Of a DNA stretch of 11,599 nt, positions 1-5,685 are shown piece after piece. The notes under the pieces were generated by a model. The model saw only the letters and a program-made list of their open reading frames with translations. It had not been told where the DNA came from and made no database searches. How positions within the stretch are numbered: position 1 is the first letter of the stretch; each line of letters begins with the position of its first letter. Source of the DNA: Thermoplasmatales archaeon (GTDB lineage: Archaea > Thermoplasmatota > Thermoplasmata > Thermoplasmatales > GCA-001856825). A program made the position numbers and the translations under genes. The stretch is taken from assembly GCA_014874235.1 (NCBI GenBank), contig JACWAC010000031.1, positions 1 through 11,599 of the forward strand. The letters run 5' to 3'.

Positions 1-103
1 CCATCCCTCTGTCACTAAACGAATAATGAATGTATCAACGTTTACCTGAGGGAAGTCCGCGTATCTCCACGCTAAAGCATAGTAGATTTACTGCTTCCCT
101 CAG
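1..103 (-). pseudogene. possible decayed minus-strand coding remnant, cut by the left edge
   Basis: Read on the minus strand, bases 87 down to 1 are open without a stop and give a protein-like peptide that includes the stretch YALAWRYADFPQVN followed by VDTFIIRLVTEGW. No start codon precedes it in that frame, and a stop (TAA) lies at 88-90. In the neighbouring minus frame, bases 103 to 80 read LREAVNLL, which would join naturally to the first peptide if one base had been gained or lost near 80-90. This looks like a gene fragment with a frameshift, possibly from a transposase, but I do not recognise the family. A chance open frame of 29 codons is quite possible. Confidence 0.25.
46..103. repeat. 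10-bp perfect inverted repeat with 38-nt spacer
   Basis: CTGAGGGAAG at 46-55 is the exact reverse complement of CTTCCCTCAG at 94-103. Inside the spacer are two four-base self-complementary pairs, GCGT/ACGC (59-62/69-72) and AGTA/TACT (81-84/89-92), so the single strand could form a three-way junction. The repeat ends about 10 bp before the TATA element of the downstream glycosyltransferase gene. It could be a regulatory site, a structured 3' end of an upstream transcript, or chance. Confidence 0.5.
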
Positions 104-113
104 TCTCCTAACA

Positions 114-122
114 ATATTTAAA
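114..122 (+). promoter_or_regulatory. archaeal TATA element of the glycosyltransferase gene
   Basis: The AT-rich element ATATTTAAA is centred about 26 nt before the GTG at 144. This is the distance expected between an archaeal TATA box and a transcription start that coincides with the start codon, so the message is probably leaderless. Confidence 0.5.
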
Positions 123-143
123 AGAAGCTTTATTTAGCTTTAG

Positions 144-1391
144 GTGATACAGCCGTCTGTGCTACCTATCTACCGCGATATCTTACTTATCTCTGTCTTC
201 ACTACTCTAATCTATTTTCTCTACTACTCCGTAAATGCCTATTACCTGATGAAGCACAGGTCTAATCCGGTGGTAGACGAAAAGTCACATACAGGAGACG
301 TCACCGTTCTCATTCCGGTATACGAAGAAAAAGTGGACGTTTTTCAAAAGGTCATAGAAAACGTACGACTAGAACGTACCAAGTTTGTTGTCGTGGGCGA
401 TTCAAGCAACGAGCCCTACAGGTCGATCGTGGAGAAGAGCGGAGGATTCTTTGTTCAACTGAAGGAAAGAAGAGGAAAGAGGATCGCTATATCTGAGGGG
501 ATGAAGTACGTCGACAGCGAGTTCGTACTATTCGTAGACAGCGACACCACCATTCCTGAGGGGACAGTCAAGAGAATGCTGGCTCACTTCAAGGATGATG
601 TTGGTGGAGTCGGTGCAAACGTTGCTATAAGGAAGAGCGATAGCGGATCGTCCTACAGCGCAGAATTCCTCGAAAGGACAAGGGAAGTCATACTGAAAGC
701 AATGTCGGCCAAAGGGGGGAGCGTCATGGTCATTGACGGGAAGTGCGCGATGTATAGGACATCTCTTGTGAAGCCTCTCCTGCTGTCCGATAAGTTCAGG
801 AATCACACGGTTGCTGGGAAAGTTGCAATGATGGGAGATGACCAGCAACTGACGTCTCACATCATAAAACAAGGGTACAAGGCGACGAAATGTTTCGATC
901 TGACAGTCGAAACTGAGCCTCCCGAAAGTTTCAAGCAGTTCACCAAGCAGAGCATCAGATGGGCCAGGAGTTCATACTATTACTTTCTGAAGAATCTGGT
1001 GGATGGAACGGCGGTTAAGGCAGGGGCATTCTACACCTTTGAGGCGATGAGCACTTTCCTTCTTCCAATTCTGACGCTGGGACTTGGGTTGGTGAGGTTT
1101 TATTTCGATATACACATATTTGCCACGATTGCAGGAAATGGTCTCGATACCCTGGTGGATTCAATTATGACTCTAACGATCCTGACAAAGTCCAGGGCGT
1201 TTATTCACCCGTTACTCACTGCCCTGAGCATCCCGGGGCCCCTGATCTTCGGATCTGCGGTCGTGACCAATGTCAGGGGGGAAAGACTGAGGACTCTTGC
1301 ATTCGGAGGCATTGCACTCCTGATAATCTTCTTCACCTCCATCTACGGTTTCCTGACGTGCTGGAAGCAATCTTCTTGGTTGACGAGATAG
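144..1391 (+). CDS. processive family-2 glycosyltransferase, membrane-bound (hyaluronan/NodC-like)
   Basis: A 415-residue inverting glycosyltransferase that would add sugars from nucleotide-sugar donors at the cytoplasmic face of the membrane. It has an N-terminal membrane segment (about 12-36), then a GT-A domain with IPVYEE at 57-62, VDSDT at 131-135 (metal/nucleotide binding), GDDQQLT at 231-237 (catalytic base region) and QSIRW at 269-273, the Q-x-x-R-W signature of processive synthases. At least three hydrophobic segments follow (about 300-322, 355-375, 385-405). The protein ends in WLTR, a C-terminus like those of NodC/hyaluronan synthases. The start is a GTG chosen because it retains the first membrane segment and sits about 26 nt after a TATA element; there is no Shine-Dalgarno. 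Acceptor and sugar cannot be read from sequence. The adjacent nucleotide-sugar genes suggest surface glycan or glycolipid synthesis. Confidence 0.85.
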   Translation: MIQPSVLPIYRDILLISVFTTLIYFLYYSVNAYYLMKHRSNPVVDEKSHTGDVTVLIPVYEEKVDVFQKVIENVRLERTKFVVVGDSSNEPYRSIVEKSGGFFVQLKERRGKRIAISEGMKYVDSEFVLFVDSDTTIPEGTVKRMLAHFKDDVGGVGANVAIRKSDSGSSYSAEFLERTREVILKAMSAKGGSVMVIDGKCAMYRTSLVKPLLLSDKFRNHTVAGKVAMMGDDQQLTSHIIKQGYKATKCFDLTVETEPPESFKQFTKQSIRWARSSYYYFLKNLVDGTAVKAGAFYTFEAMSTFLLPILTLGLGLVRFYFDIHIFATIAGNGLDTLVDSIMTLTILTKSRAFIHPLLTALSIPGPLIFGSAVVTNVRGERLRTLAFGGIALLIIFFTSIYGFLTCWKQSSWLTR

Positions 1392-1407
1392 ACTTCCTGA
1401 AAGAAGA

Positions 1408-1423
1408 TCTCAGATTTTTGAGA
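1408..1423. terminator. small hairpin between convergent genes
   Basis: TCTCA (1408-1412) pairs with TGAGA (1419-1423) around a T-rich loop, in the 78-bp gap between the stops of the convergent glycosyltransferase and sugar kinase genes. It could help end transcription from either side, but a five-base stem is weak and archaeal termination mostly relies on T-rich tracts. Confidence 0.2.
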
Positions 1424-1469
1424 GCATTCACTTCCGTCCAGTTTATAACCAGGACAACGCCGAAGCCTA

Positions 1470-2462
1470 TCAGAAAGTCACAGATCTTGCTCCAACTGGA
1501 TCAAACGAAACGCGGGTGACGAATTCCGAAAATTCCATCATCTTTTTTTGTAGTGCCCATAGATTCTTCCGGTCCCCGATTATCAATATGAATCCCGCCG
1601 ATCCCCCGCCCATCAGTCTTGCAGCGCTTGCTCCGTTTTCCTTAGCGCTTTTGATGAGGTCGTCCACCCTGCTATTAGTGATGTTCTTTCCCAGACCCTT
1701 CTTTAGTCCCCAACCACTATCGACAAGCTTTACAAATCTCTCGAAGTCATTTTCCTTTACCGATTCCCTTGCTTCTTCCGTGTTTTTCTTAATTTCTAAG
1801 AGCCTACCTATGAGTTCTTCGGATCCCTCTTTCATCTTGCTGATCTCTTCCTGCAGTTCATCCGAGCTGTTGTGAGAGGAACCCGTATAGACCATGAGAG
1901 TGGAACTCTCAAGCTGCTTAACAAAGGGGGAATCGTAATCGAACTGTTCCATCCTGTAGTTATCACCGGAGAATTCCACATACTTCATACCTCCGAATGA
2001 AATTGCATACGGGTCCTGTTTTCCAAGGGTTACCCCAAAGAAATCCCTCTCCACATCGTAAGTCTCCTTGGCAAGATCTGCTTTTGTTACCTGCTCCCCG
2101 TTCAATATCTTCGTGATCTGGAGCAAACCTAGAACGAGTGCGCTCGACGTCCCCAGTCCCGTTCCGGGAGGGACGTCTCCAGATATGCTCAGCCTGCCCT
2201 TCTCAATTCCGCTATCCCTGAAGAGAGTCGCGATTCCCTCCAGGAAACTGTTGTGAATTCGCTTCGAAAAGCTCCAGCTCTTCAGTAGATCCCTGGAGGA
2301 TATCTCCAGGGGCTGGCCGTCATCTACGTAATTAAGCCTGATGCCCTTGTCGATGGTGGTATTGATAACGCATCCCCCGTACATTTCAGGAAAGGGTGAA
2401 ACGTCTGTCCCACCTCCACTGAAGCTTATCCGATACGGGGAAATCACGGAGATTTTTTTCAT
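1470..2462 (-). CDS. GHMP-family sugar kinase (heptose-7-phosphate kinase HddA-like)
   Basis: A 330-residue ATP-dependent small-molecule kinase of the GHMP fold, closest in pattern to D-glycero-D-manno-heptose-7-phosphate kinase and related sugar kinases. Numbering from the ATG at 2462: RISFSGGGTD at 11-20 is the substrate-binding N-terminal motif, PPGTGLGTSSA at 98-108 is the ATP phosphate loop, GKQDPYA at 147-153 holds the likely catalytic Asp, and MGGGSAGF at 284-291 is the third GHMP motif. A TTG three codons upstream (2471) would add MSA. I prefer the ATG because the family begins directly with the first beta strand and a TATA-like element lies about 29 nt upstream. The gene is divergent from the sulfoquinovose synthase, with 85 bp between the starts. 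The kinase class is clear; the sugar is not, and fucose-, glucuronate- or heptose-type substrates are all possible. Confidence 0.85.
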   Translation of the reverse strand: MKKISVISPYRISFSGGGTDVSPFPEMYGGCVINTTIDKGIRLNYVDDGQPLEISSRDLLKSWSFSKRIHNSFLEGIATLFRDSGIEKGRLSISGDVPPGTGLGTSSALVLGLLQITKILNGEQVTKADLAKETYDVERDFFGVTLGKQDPYAISFGGMKYVEFSGDNYRMEQFDYDSPFVKQLESSTLMVYTGSSHNSSDELQEEISKMKEGSEELIGRLLEIKKNTEEARESVKENDFERFVKLVDSGWGLKKGLGKNITNSRVDDLIKSAKENGASAARLMGGGSAGFILIIGDRKNLWALQKKMMEFSEFVTRVSFDPVGARSVTF

Positions 2463-2485
2463 CGCGGACAACCAGAAAGGAAATA

Positions 2486-2496
2486 GATACTAATAA
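2486..2496 (-). promoter_or_regulatory. TATA-like element of the GHMP kinase gene
   Basis: On the minus strand this reads TTATTAGTATC, centred about 29 nt before the ATG at 2462. It lies back to back with the promoter of the divergent sulfoquinovose synthase gene, so both units share one 85-bp control region. Confidence 0.4.
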
Positions 2497-2514
2497 TGGT
2501 GTTGGGAAACGCCA

Positions 2515-2524
2515 ATATTAAAAT
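2515..2524 (+). promoter_or_regulatory. TATA element of the sulfoquinovose synthase gene
   Basis: ATATTAAAAT is centred about 28 nt before the ATG at 2548. No Shine-Dalgarno precedes that ATG, which fits a leaderless message and supports ATG 2548 over an in-frame TTG at 2524 that overlaps this element. Confidence 0.5.
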
Positions 2525-2547
2525 TGCTCAAAAGGATTTCTTCTTGC

Positions 2548-3717
2548 ATGAGAGTTCTGATTCTGGGGGTGGACGGTTACATCGGCTGGGCTCTTGCCCA
2601 GAGGCTTGCGACCAGGGGTCTCGATCTATATGGGGTAGACAATTTCTTCACGAGAAGGAGAGTGAAGGAAGTCGGTTCTGACTCTGTGCTACCTGTTCCA
2701 TCAATTGGGAGGAGACTTCAGCTATTCCGGGGCTTCTACGGGAGAGGAATTAAATTCTTCAGGGGTAACGTTGCCGACCCCGAGTTCCTGTACAGCGTTT
2801 TCAAGGAGGCAAAGCCGGACGTAGTTTACCACCTTGCGGAGCAGAGGTCCGCACCATACTCGATGATAGGACTGAAGCAGGCGAACGAGACTATGGTCAC
2901 CAACCTCGTGAGCACGATCAATCTTGTGTATGCCGCAAAGGACGTTAATCCAAACGTTCACATAATCAAGTTAGGCACGATGGGAGAGTATGGCACTCCC
3001 AACATAGACATCACTGAGGGGTTCTTTGACATAGAATTCAGGGGAAGGAAAGACACGCTCCCATTCCCCAGGAGCGCAGGTTCCTGGTACCACTGGACGA
3101 AGGTGCATGACTCAAACAACCTCATGTTCGCGAACAGGTTGTGGAAACTGAAGATAACTGATGTAATGCAGGGCGTGGTATACGGGACTGAAATAAAGGA
3201 GATAGAGAAATCTCGTCTCTTCACCAGGTTTGACATAGATGAGGTGTGGGGGACCGCACTGAACAGGTTTGCTGCCCAGGCGGTTGTCGGTCTTCCAATA
3301 ACTCCCTATGGAAAGGGAGAACAGAAGAGGGGATTCCTTTCATTGGAGGACAGCATAAGCTGTTTGACCATAGCGCTTGAGAAACCTCCAAAGGATGGCG
3401 AGTACAGGGTGCTAAACCAGTTTGACCAGTACTATTCTGTGAACTACCTTGCAGACACAGTCCGTGAAGTGTTTAGGGAGCTTACTGGGAAGGATGCACG
3501 GATCAAGCACGTCGAAAATCCGAGGGTGGAGGCAGAGGATCACTACTACAATCCAGATCACAAGAAGCTGTATGAGCTTGGCTACAAGCCATCTGGGGAA
3601 CTCAAGAAGGATATCAAAAAGATAATCGAGGACCTTCTTGAGTACGAGGAGAAATGCAAAGAACTGAAGAGTGTCATAATGCCCAGGACCTATTGGAGGA
3701 AGAGTTCAGGACTTTGA
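2548..3717 (+). CDS. agl3: UDP-sulfoquinovose synthase (SQD1/Agl3 type)
   Basis: A 389-residue NAD-dependent extended short-chain dehydrogenase that converts UDP-glucose plus sulfite to UDP-sulfoquinovose in the cytoplasm. The N-terminal Rossmann motif LGVDGYIGWALA (6-17) matches the G-x-DGYxGW signature of SQD1. LGTMGEYGTPNIDI (142-155) carries the catalytic Thr144, and SWYHWTKVHDSNN (179-191) carries the Tyr181-x3-Lys185 pair. RGFLSLEDSI (261-270) is the usual C-terminal nucleotide-sugar domain motif. Length matches mature plant SQD1 and Sulfolobus Agl3, which makes the sulfosugar of the S-layer N-glycan. The start was chosen because the Rossmann strand begins there and the TATA spacing fits; a TTG at 2524 would add eight residues. 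Its 3' end overlaps the convergent nucleotidylyltransferase gene by 12 bp. That gene plausibly supplies UDP-glucose. Alternative epimerase/dehydratase assignments are unlikely given the SQD1-specific motifs. Confidence 0.93.
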   Translation: MRVLILGVDGYIGWALAQRLATRGLDLYGVDNFFTRRRVKEVGSDSVLPVPSIGRRLQLFRGFYGRGIKFFRGNVADPEFLYSVFKEAKPDVVYHLAEQRSAPYSMIGLKQANETMVTNLVSTINLVYAAKDVNPNVHIIKLGTMGEYGTPNIDITEGFFDIEFRGRKDTLPFPRSAGSWYHWTKVHDSNNLMFANRLWKLKITDVMQGVVYGTEIKEIEKSRLFTRFDIDEVWGTALNRFAAQAVVGLPITPYGKGEQKRGFLSLEDSISCLTIALEKPPKDGEYRVLNQFDQYYSVNYLADTVREVFRELTGKDARIKHVENPRVEAEDHYYNPDHKKLYELGYKPSGELKKDIKKIIEDLLEYEEKCKELKSVIMPRTYWRKSSGL

Positions 3718-4473
3718 AACAGTCTCTGGATCAGAATTCTCCATAGCATGACGGTATGTAGCTTCCAGGACGAGTCGATAGTCTTTCGCAAGACCTACGC
3801 TCACCCAGGATTCTCTAGGGACTTCAACGGCGCAGAATCTTATTCCGGATTTGATCGCATCAGAAATCGCACTCGTCAGTTCCGCCTGCCCATCTTTATA
3901 GGAAATGAAATTGAATATCTGAGGGGGAAGGTAGTACAGTGCGCAAAGTGCGTAATTGGAATGTGGATGTGCTGGTTTTTCAACGACTTCTGTAACCAGA
4001 CGAAGGCTACCTTCATTTAGAAGAACGGCAACTCCGTACCGTTTTGGATCTTCAACCCTCATAACGAAAAGCTTCCACATTCTCTCTCTTTCCGCCTCCC
4101 TCAGCTCCTCTCCTAGAGACTCGAGGTCGAGTACCATCCCGTCTCCGGCTGCCACGAGGAAACCTTCGTCATTTATGAACTCCCTCGCTGCCAGGACTGC
4201 ATCTCCAAAACCATTCTTTTCATTCTGGAAATACAACTTTACTGCGGGGAAAATTCTCGTCAGATAGTCCCGTGAGAGTGCATCTGAAGGGTCCAAGACC
4301 ACTGCAATTTCGTTTATACCCATTATAATGAGTTTGGTGATTAGAACATCAATGATGGGCCTCAGTATCAGCGAATCGTTCCTGTAATCATATACGCTAA
4401 GGAGTTCTTTTCTGATCAGCCCGTTAAGACCGGACCTCTTTCCAAGTCCTGCAGCAGTTATGATGGCCTTCAT
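3706..4473 (-). CDS. sugar-1-phosphate nucleotidylyltransferase (probable UTP-glucose-1-phosphate uridylyltransferase)
   Basis: A 255-residue single-domain nucleotidyltransferase of the GalU/RmlA fold. AAGLGKRSG at 7-15 is the nucleotide-binding loop, with RKE at 21-23 in the place of the usual PKE/PKP motif. QNEKNGFGDAVLAAREF (83-99) is the typical base- and ribose-contacting segment, GDG (110-112) holds the metal-binding Asp, VVEKP (163-167) is the conserved EKP motif, and QAELTSAI (196-203) and W223/G227 close the sugar site. It lacks the C-terminal beta-helix acyltransferase domain of bifunctional enzymes. The ATG at 4473 has a TATA-like element about 30 nt upstream on the minus strand. 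The likely product is UDP-glucose, the substrate of the neighbouring sulfoquinovose synthase. The specific nucleotide and sugar are inferred from that context; other NDP-sugars cannot be excluded. Confidence 0.85.
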   Translation of the reverse strand: MKAIITAAGLGKRSGLNGLIRKELLSVYDYRNDSLILRPIIDVLITKLIIMGINEIAVVLDPSDALSRDYLTRIFPAVKLYFQNEKNGFGDAVLAAREFINDEGFLVAAGDGMVLDLESLGEELREAERERMWKLFVMRVEDPKRYGVAVLLNEGSLRLVTEVVEKPAHPHSNYALCALYYLPPQIFNFISYKDGQAELTSAISDAIKSGIRFCAVEVPRESWVSVGLAKDYRLVLEATYRHAMENSDPETVSKS

Positions 4474-4498
4474 TCTCTTTATGAGTCATCAGCAGATG

Positions 4499-4507
4499 CT
4501 ATAAAAC
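4499..4507 (-). promoter_or_regulatory. TATA-like element of the nucleotidylyltransferase gene
   Basis: On the minus strand this reads GTTTTATAG, centred about 30 nt before the ATG at 4473, consistent with a very short or absent leader. The rest of the 193-bp divergent gap up to 4666 contains an A7 run and a C6 run near 4530-4550 but no recognisable gene. Confidence 0.45.
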
Positions 4508-4620
4508 TTAGCCGAATCTTCCAATTATAAAAAAAGGAACTCCCCCCTTCAAGCAAATGCAGGACGACAGTTTCACGATCTTGTGCATATTAACAACGTC
4601 GGATTCGGAATAGTATGACA

Positions 4621-4638
4621 AGACCATTAGAAAGGTCT
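4621..4638. promoter_or_regulatory. short inverted repeat at the exchanger promoter, possible operator
   Basis: AGACC (4621-4625) and GGTCT (4634-4638) are perfect inverted repeats separated by 8 bp, ending two bases before the TATA-like element of the exchanger gene. The position suits a regulator acting at the BRE, but five-base arms can arise by chance. Confidence 0.25.
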
Positions 4639-4640
4639 AT

Positions 4641-4649
4641 GTTTTTAAC
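4641..4649 (+). promoter_or_regulatory. TATA-like element of the exchanger gene
   Basis: GTTTTTAAC lies with its centre about 22 nt before the ATG at 4667. The spacing is slightly short but compatible with a leaderless start. Confidence 0.35.
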
Positions 4650-4666
4650 GGTGAAACTATGAGGAG

Positions 4667-5626
4667 ATGGTGTCGGCATCGATCCTTTCTGTTTCGGAGG
4701 TCATTGCAGGAATCTTGATGCTCGTAGTCTCCTCCTTCATTCTAACTGTCAGCATTGAGGAGATAGGAAAGAGGGGAAAATACAGTGAAAGATTTACGGG
4801 TGCCGTGATAAGTCCAATCTTCACAGCCTTGCCAGAACTCGTTATAATACTACTCGCTCTCCTCCTTGTGGGGAATAAGTCCGGCTCGGAGATTGCAGCA
4901 GGTACCATAATTGGAGAACCTTTCATGGTTTCGGCGCTGGGTTTCCCGATAGTTGCTTTGACCTTGCTCCTGGCAAGAAAGGGAAAGATTGAAGGCATCG
5001 ACCCGGTCTTGTCGAAGACTTTGATATACGTGGGTCTTGTGTTTCCCTTGATGCTGATCCCTTTCTTCTTCAACTTTCTCTACGCAAAAATATCGGTGGC
5101 AATACTTCTAGTTTTCCTCTACGTAGTATTCTTCAGATTCATTGGAGGTAAGGAGTCTTTCGAAGAAGAGGCGACCAATTTCAAGATAGATAGTCTAGCG
5201 TTGTTGGCGCTGTTGATAGTTGTCGGTCTGGGCCTCCTCTTAGGGGGTTCAACAGCGATAGTCAGAGGAATCAACAACCTCTCAATTCAAACCGGGATCA
5301 ATCAGGAGCTCATCACGATTCTGCTTGTCCCTATAGGCACGATAGTTCCTGAGACCATGAACGCAGTGATATGGGCCTCAAGGGGGAAAACCAGCCTCGC
5401 CATCGGTGCGATGGCGGGGGAAGAGATGTATTTTGCCACTTTTTTCCCTGCCCTCGGAATTCTGGCGAGTCAGTGGGTGATAACTTTCAACGGAATCATA
5501 GCAATATTGCTGACTTCGTCATTCTCCATAGTCTTGGGTTTGGTCAGTTACAAATTCAGAAATGCTGTGTACGTTTTCATACTGTACCTGGCATCTTTGT
5601 TGATATTCCTGCTATTCATTTACTAA
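4667..5626 (+). CDS. Na+/Ca2+ exchanger-family (CaCA) membrane protein
   Basis: A 319-residue, almost wholly hydrophobic protein with the two inverted alpha repeats of the cation/Ca2+ antiporter superfamily. Repeat 1 spans about 49-88 (SPIFTALPELVI then GTIIGEP) and repeat 2 about 222-264 (PIGTIVPETMNAVIW then GAMAGEEM). Each repeat keeps the Pro-Glu pair (P56-E57 and P228-E229) whose glutamates bind the ion in characterised exchangers. The second half of each motif, normally G-S-N, is altered to G-E-P and G-E-E. A short charged loop (about 160-172, GGKESFEEEATN) separates the halves. About ten membrane segments are expected. The ATG at 4667 is the first possible start, since an in-frame TGA lies at 4652-4654. 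The ion may not be calcium given the altered residues. The gene is divergent from the nucleotidylyltransferase and no functional link to it is evident. Confidence 0.8.
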   Translation: MVSASILSVSEVIAGILMLVVSSFILTVSIEEIGKRGKYSERFTGAVISPIFTALPELVIILLALLLVGNKSGSEIAAGTIIGEPFMVSALGFPIVALTLLLARKGKIEGIDPVLSKTLIYVGLVFPLMLIPFFFNFLYAKISVAILLVFLYVVFFRFIGGKESFEEEATNFKIDSLALLALLIVVGLGLLLGGSTAIVRGINNLSIQTGINQELITILLVPIGTIVPETMNAVIWASRGKTSLAIGAMAGEEMYFATFFPALGILASQWVITFNGIIAILLTSSFSIVLGLVSYKFRNAVYVFILYLASLLIFLLFIY

Positions 5627-5631
5627 TTTTT
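5627..5631 (+). terminator. short T-run directly after the exchanger stop
   Basis: Five T residues follow the TAA of the exchanger gene immediately, in a 59-bp AT-rich gap before ribB. Archaeal termination commonly uses T-tracts, so this is a plausible but weak end point. Confidence 0.25.
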
Positions 5632-5656
5632 GAGTAAATCCAATAAAATAGGAAAT

Positions 5657-5665
5657 GTTAAAATA
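5657..5665 (+). promoter_or_regulatory. TATA element of the riboflavin operon
   Basis: GTTAAAATA is centred 25 nt before the ATG at 5686. An upstream in-frame ATG at 5665 overlaps this element, so transcripts from this promoter could not include it. This decides the ribB start in favour of 5686 and implies a leaderless message. Confidence 0.55.
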
Positions 5666-5676
5666 TGCTCCTTAAC
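5657..5676. promoter_or_regulatory. inverted repeat over the rib promoter, candidate operator
   Basis: GTTAA (5657-5661) and TTAAC (5672-5676) form a perfect inverted repeat with a 10-bp spacer, one helical turn between half-site centres plus half a turn. It overlaps the TATA element and ends about 10 bp before the predicted transcription start. A dimeric repressor here would block initiation. The archaeal riboflavin regulator RbkR is known to control rib genes in Thermoplasma relatives, but whether this site matches its motif was not tested. Confidence 0.35.
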
Positions 5677-5685
5677 TCACAGATT

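Noticed and set aside
2469..2471. TTG start of the GHMP kinase
   Set aside because: The ATG three codons later starts at the first beta strand and has a suitable promoter distance; the TTG has no supporting ribosome binding site.
2524..2547. TTG start adding eight residues to the sulfoquinovose synthase
   Set aside because: It overlaps the TATA-like element, the extra residues precede the Rossmann strand that begins the family, and the ATG at 2548 has the right promoter spacing.
4657..5073. Open frame of 138 codons on the minus strand inside the exchanger gene
   Set aside because: It is antisense to a clear membrane-protein gene, is rich in residues typical of complemented hydrophobic codons, and shows no family motif.
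5665..5685. Upstream ATG for ribB
   Set aside because: It lies inside the likely TATA box, whereas the ATG at 5686 is 25 nt downstream of the box centre and fits archaeal RibB N-termini.
5627..5685. FMN riboswitch before the rib operon
   Set aside because: The gap is only 59 bp, the message looks leaderless, and FMN riboswitches are not expected in archaea.
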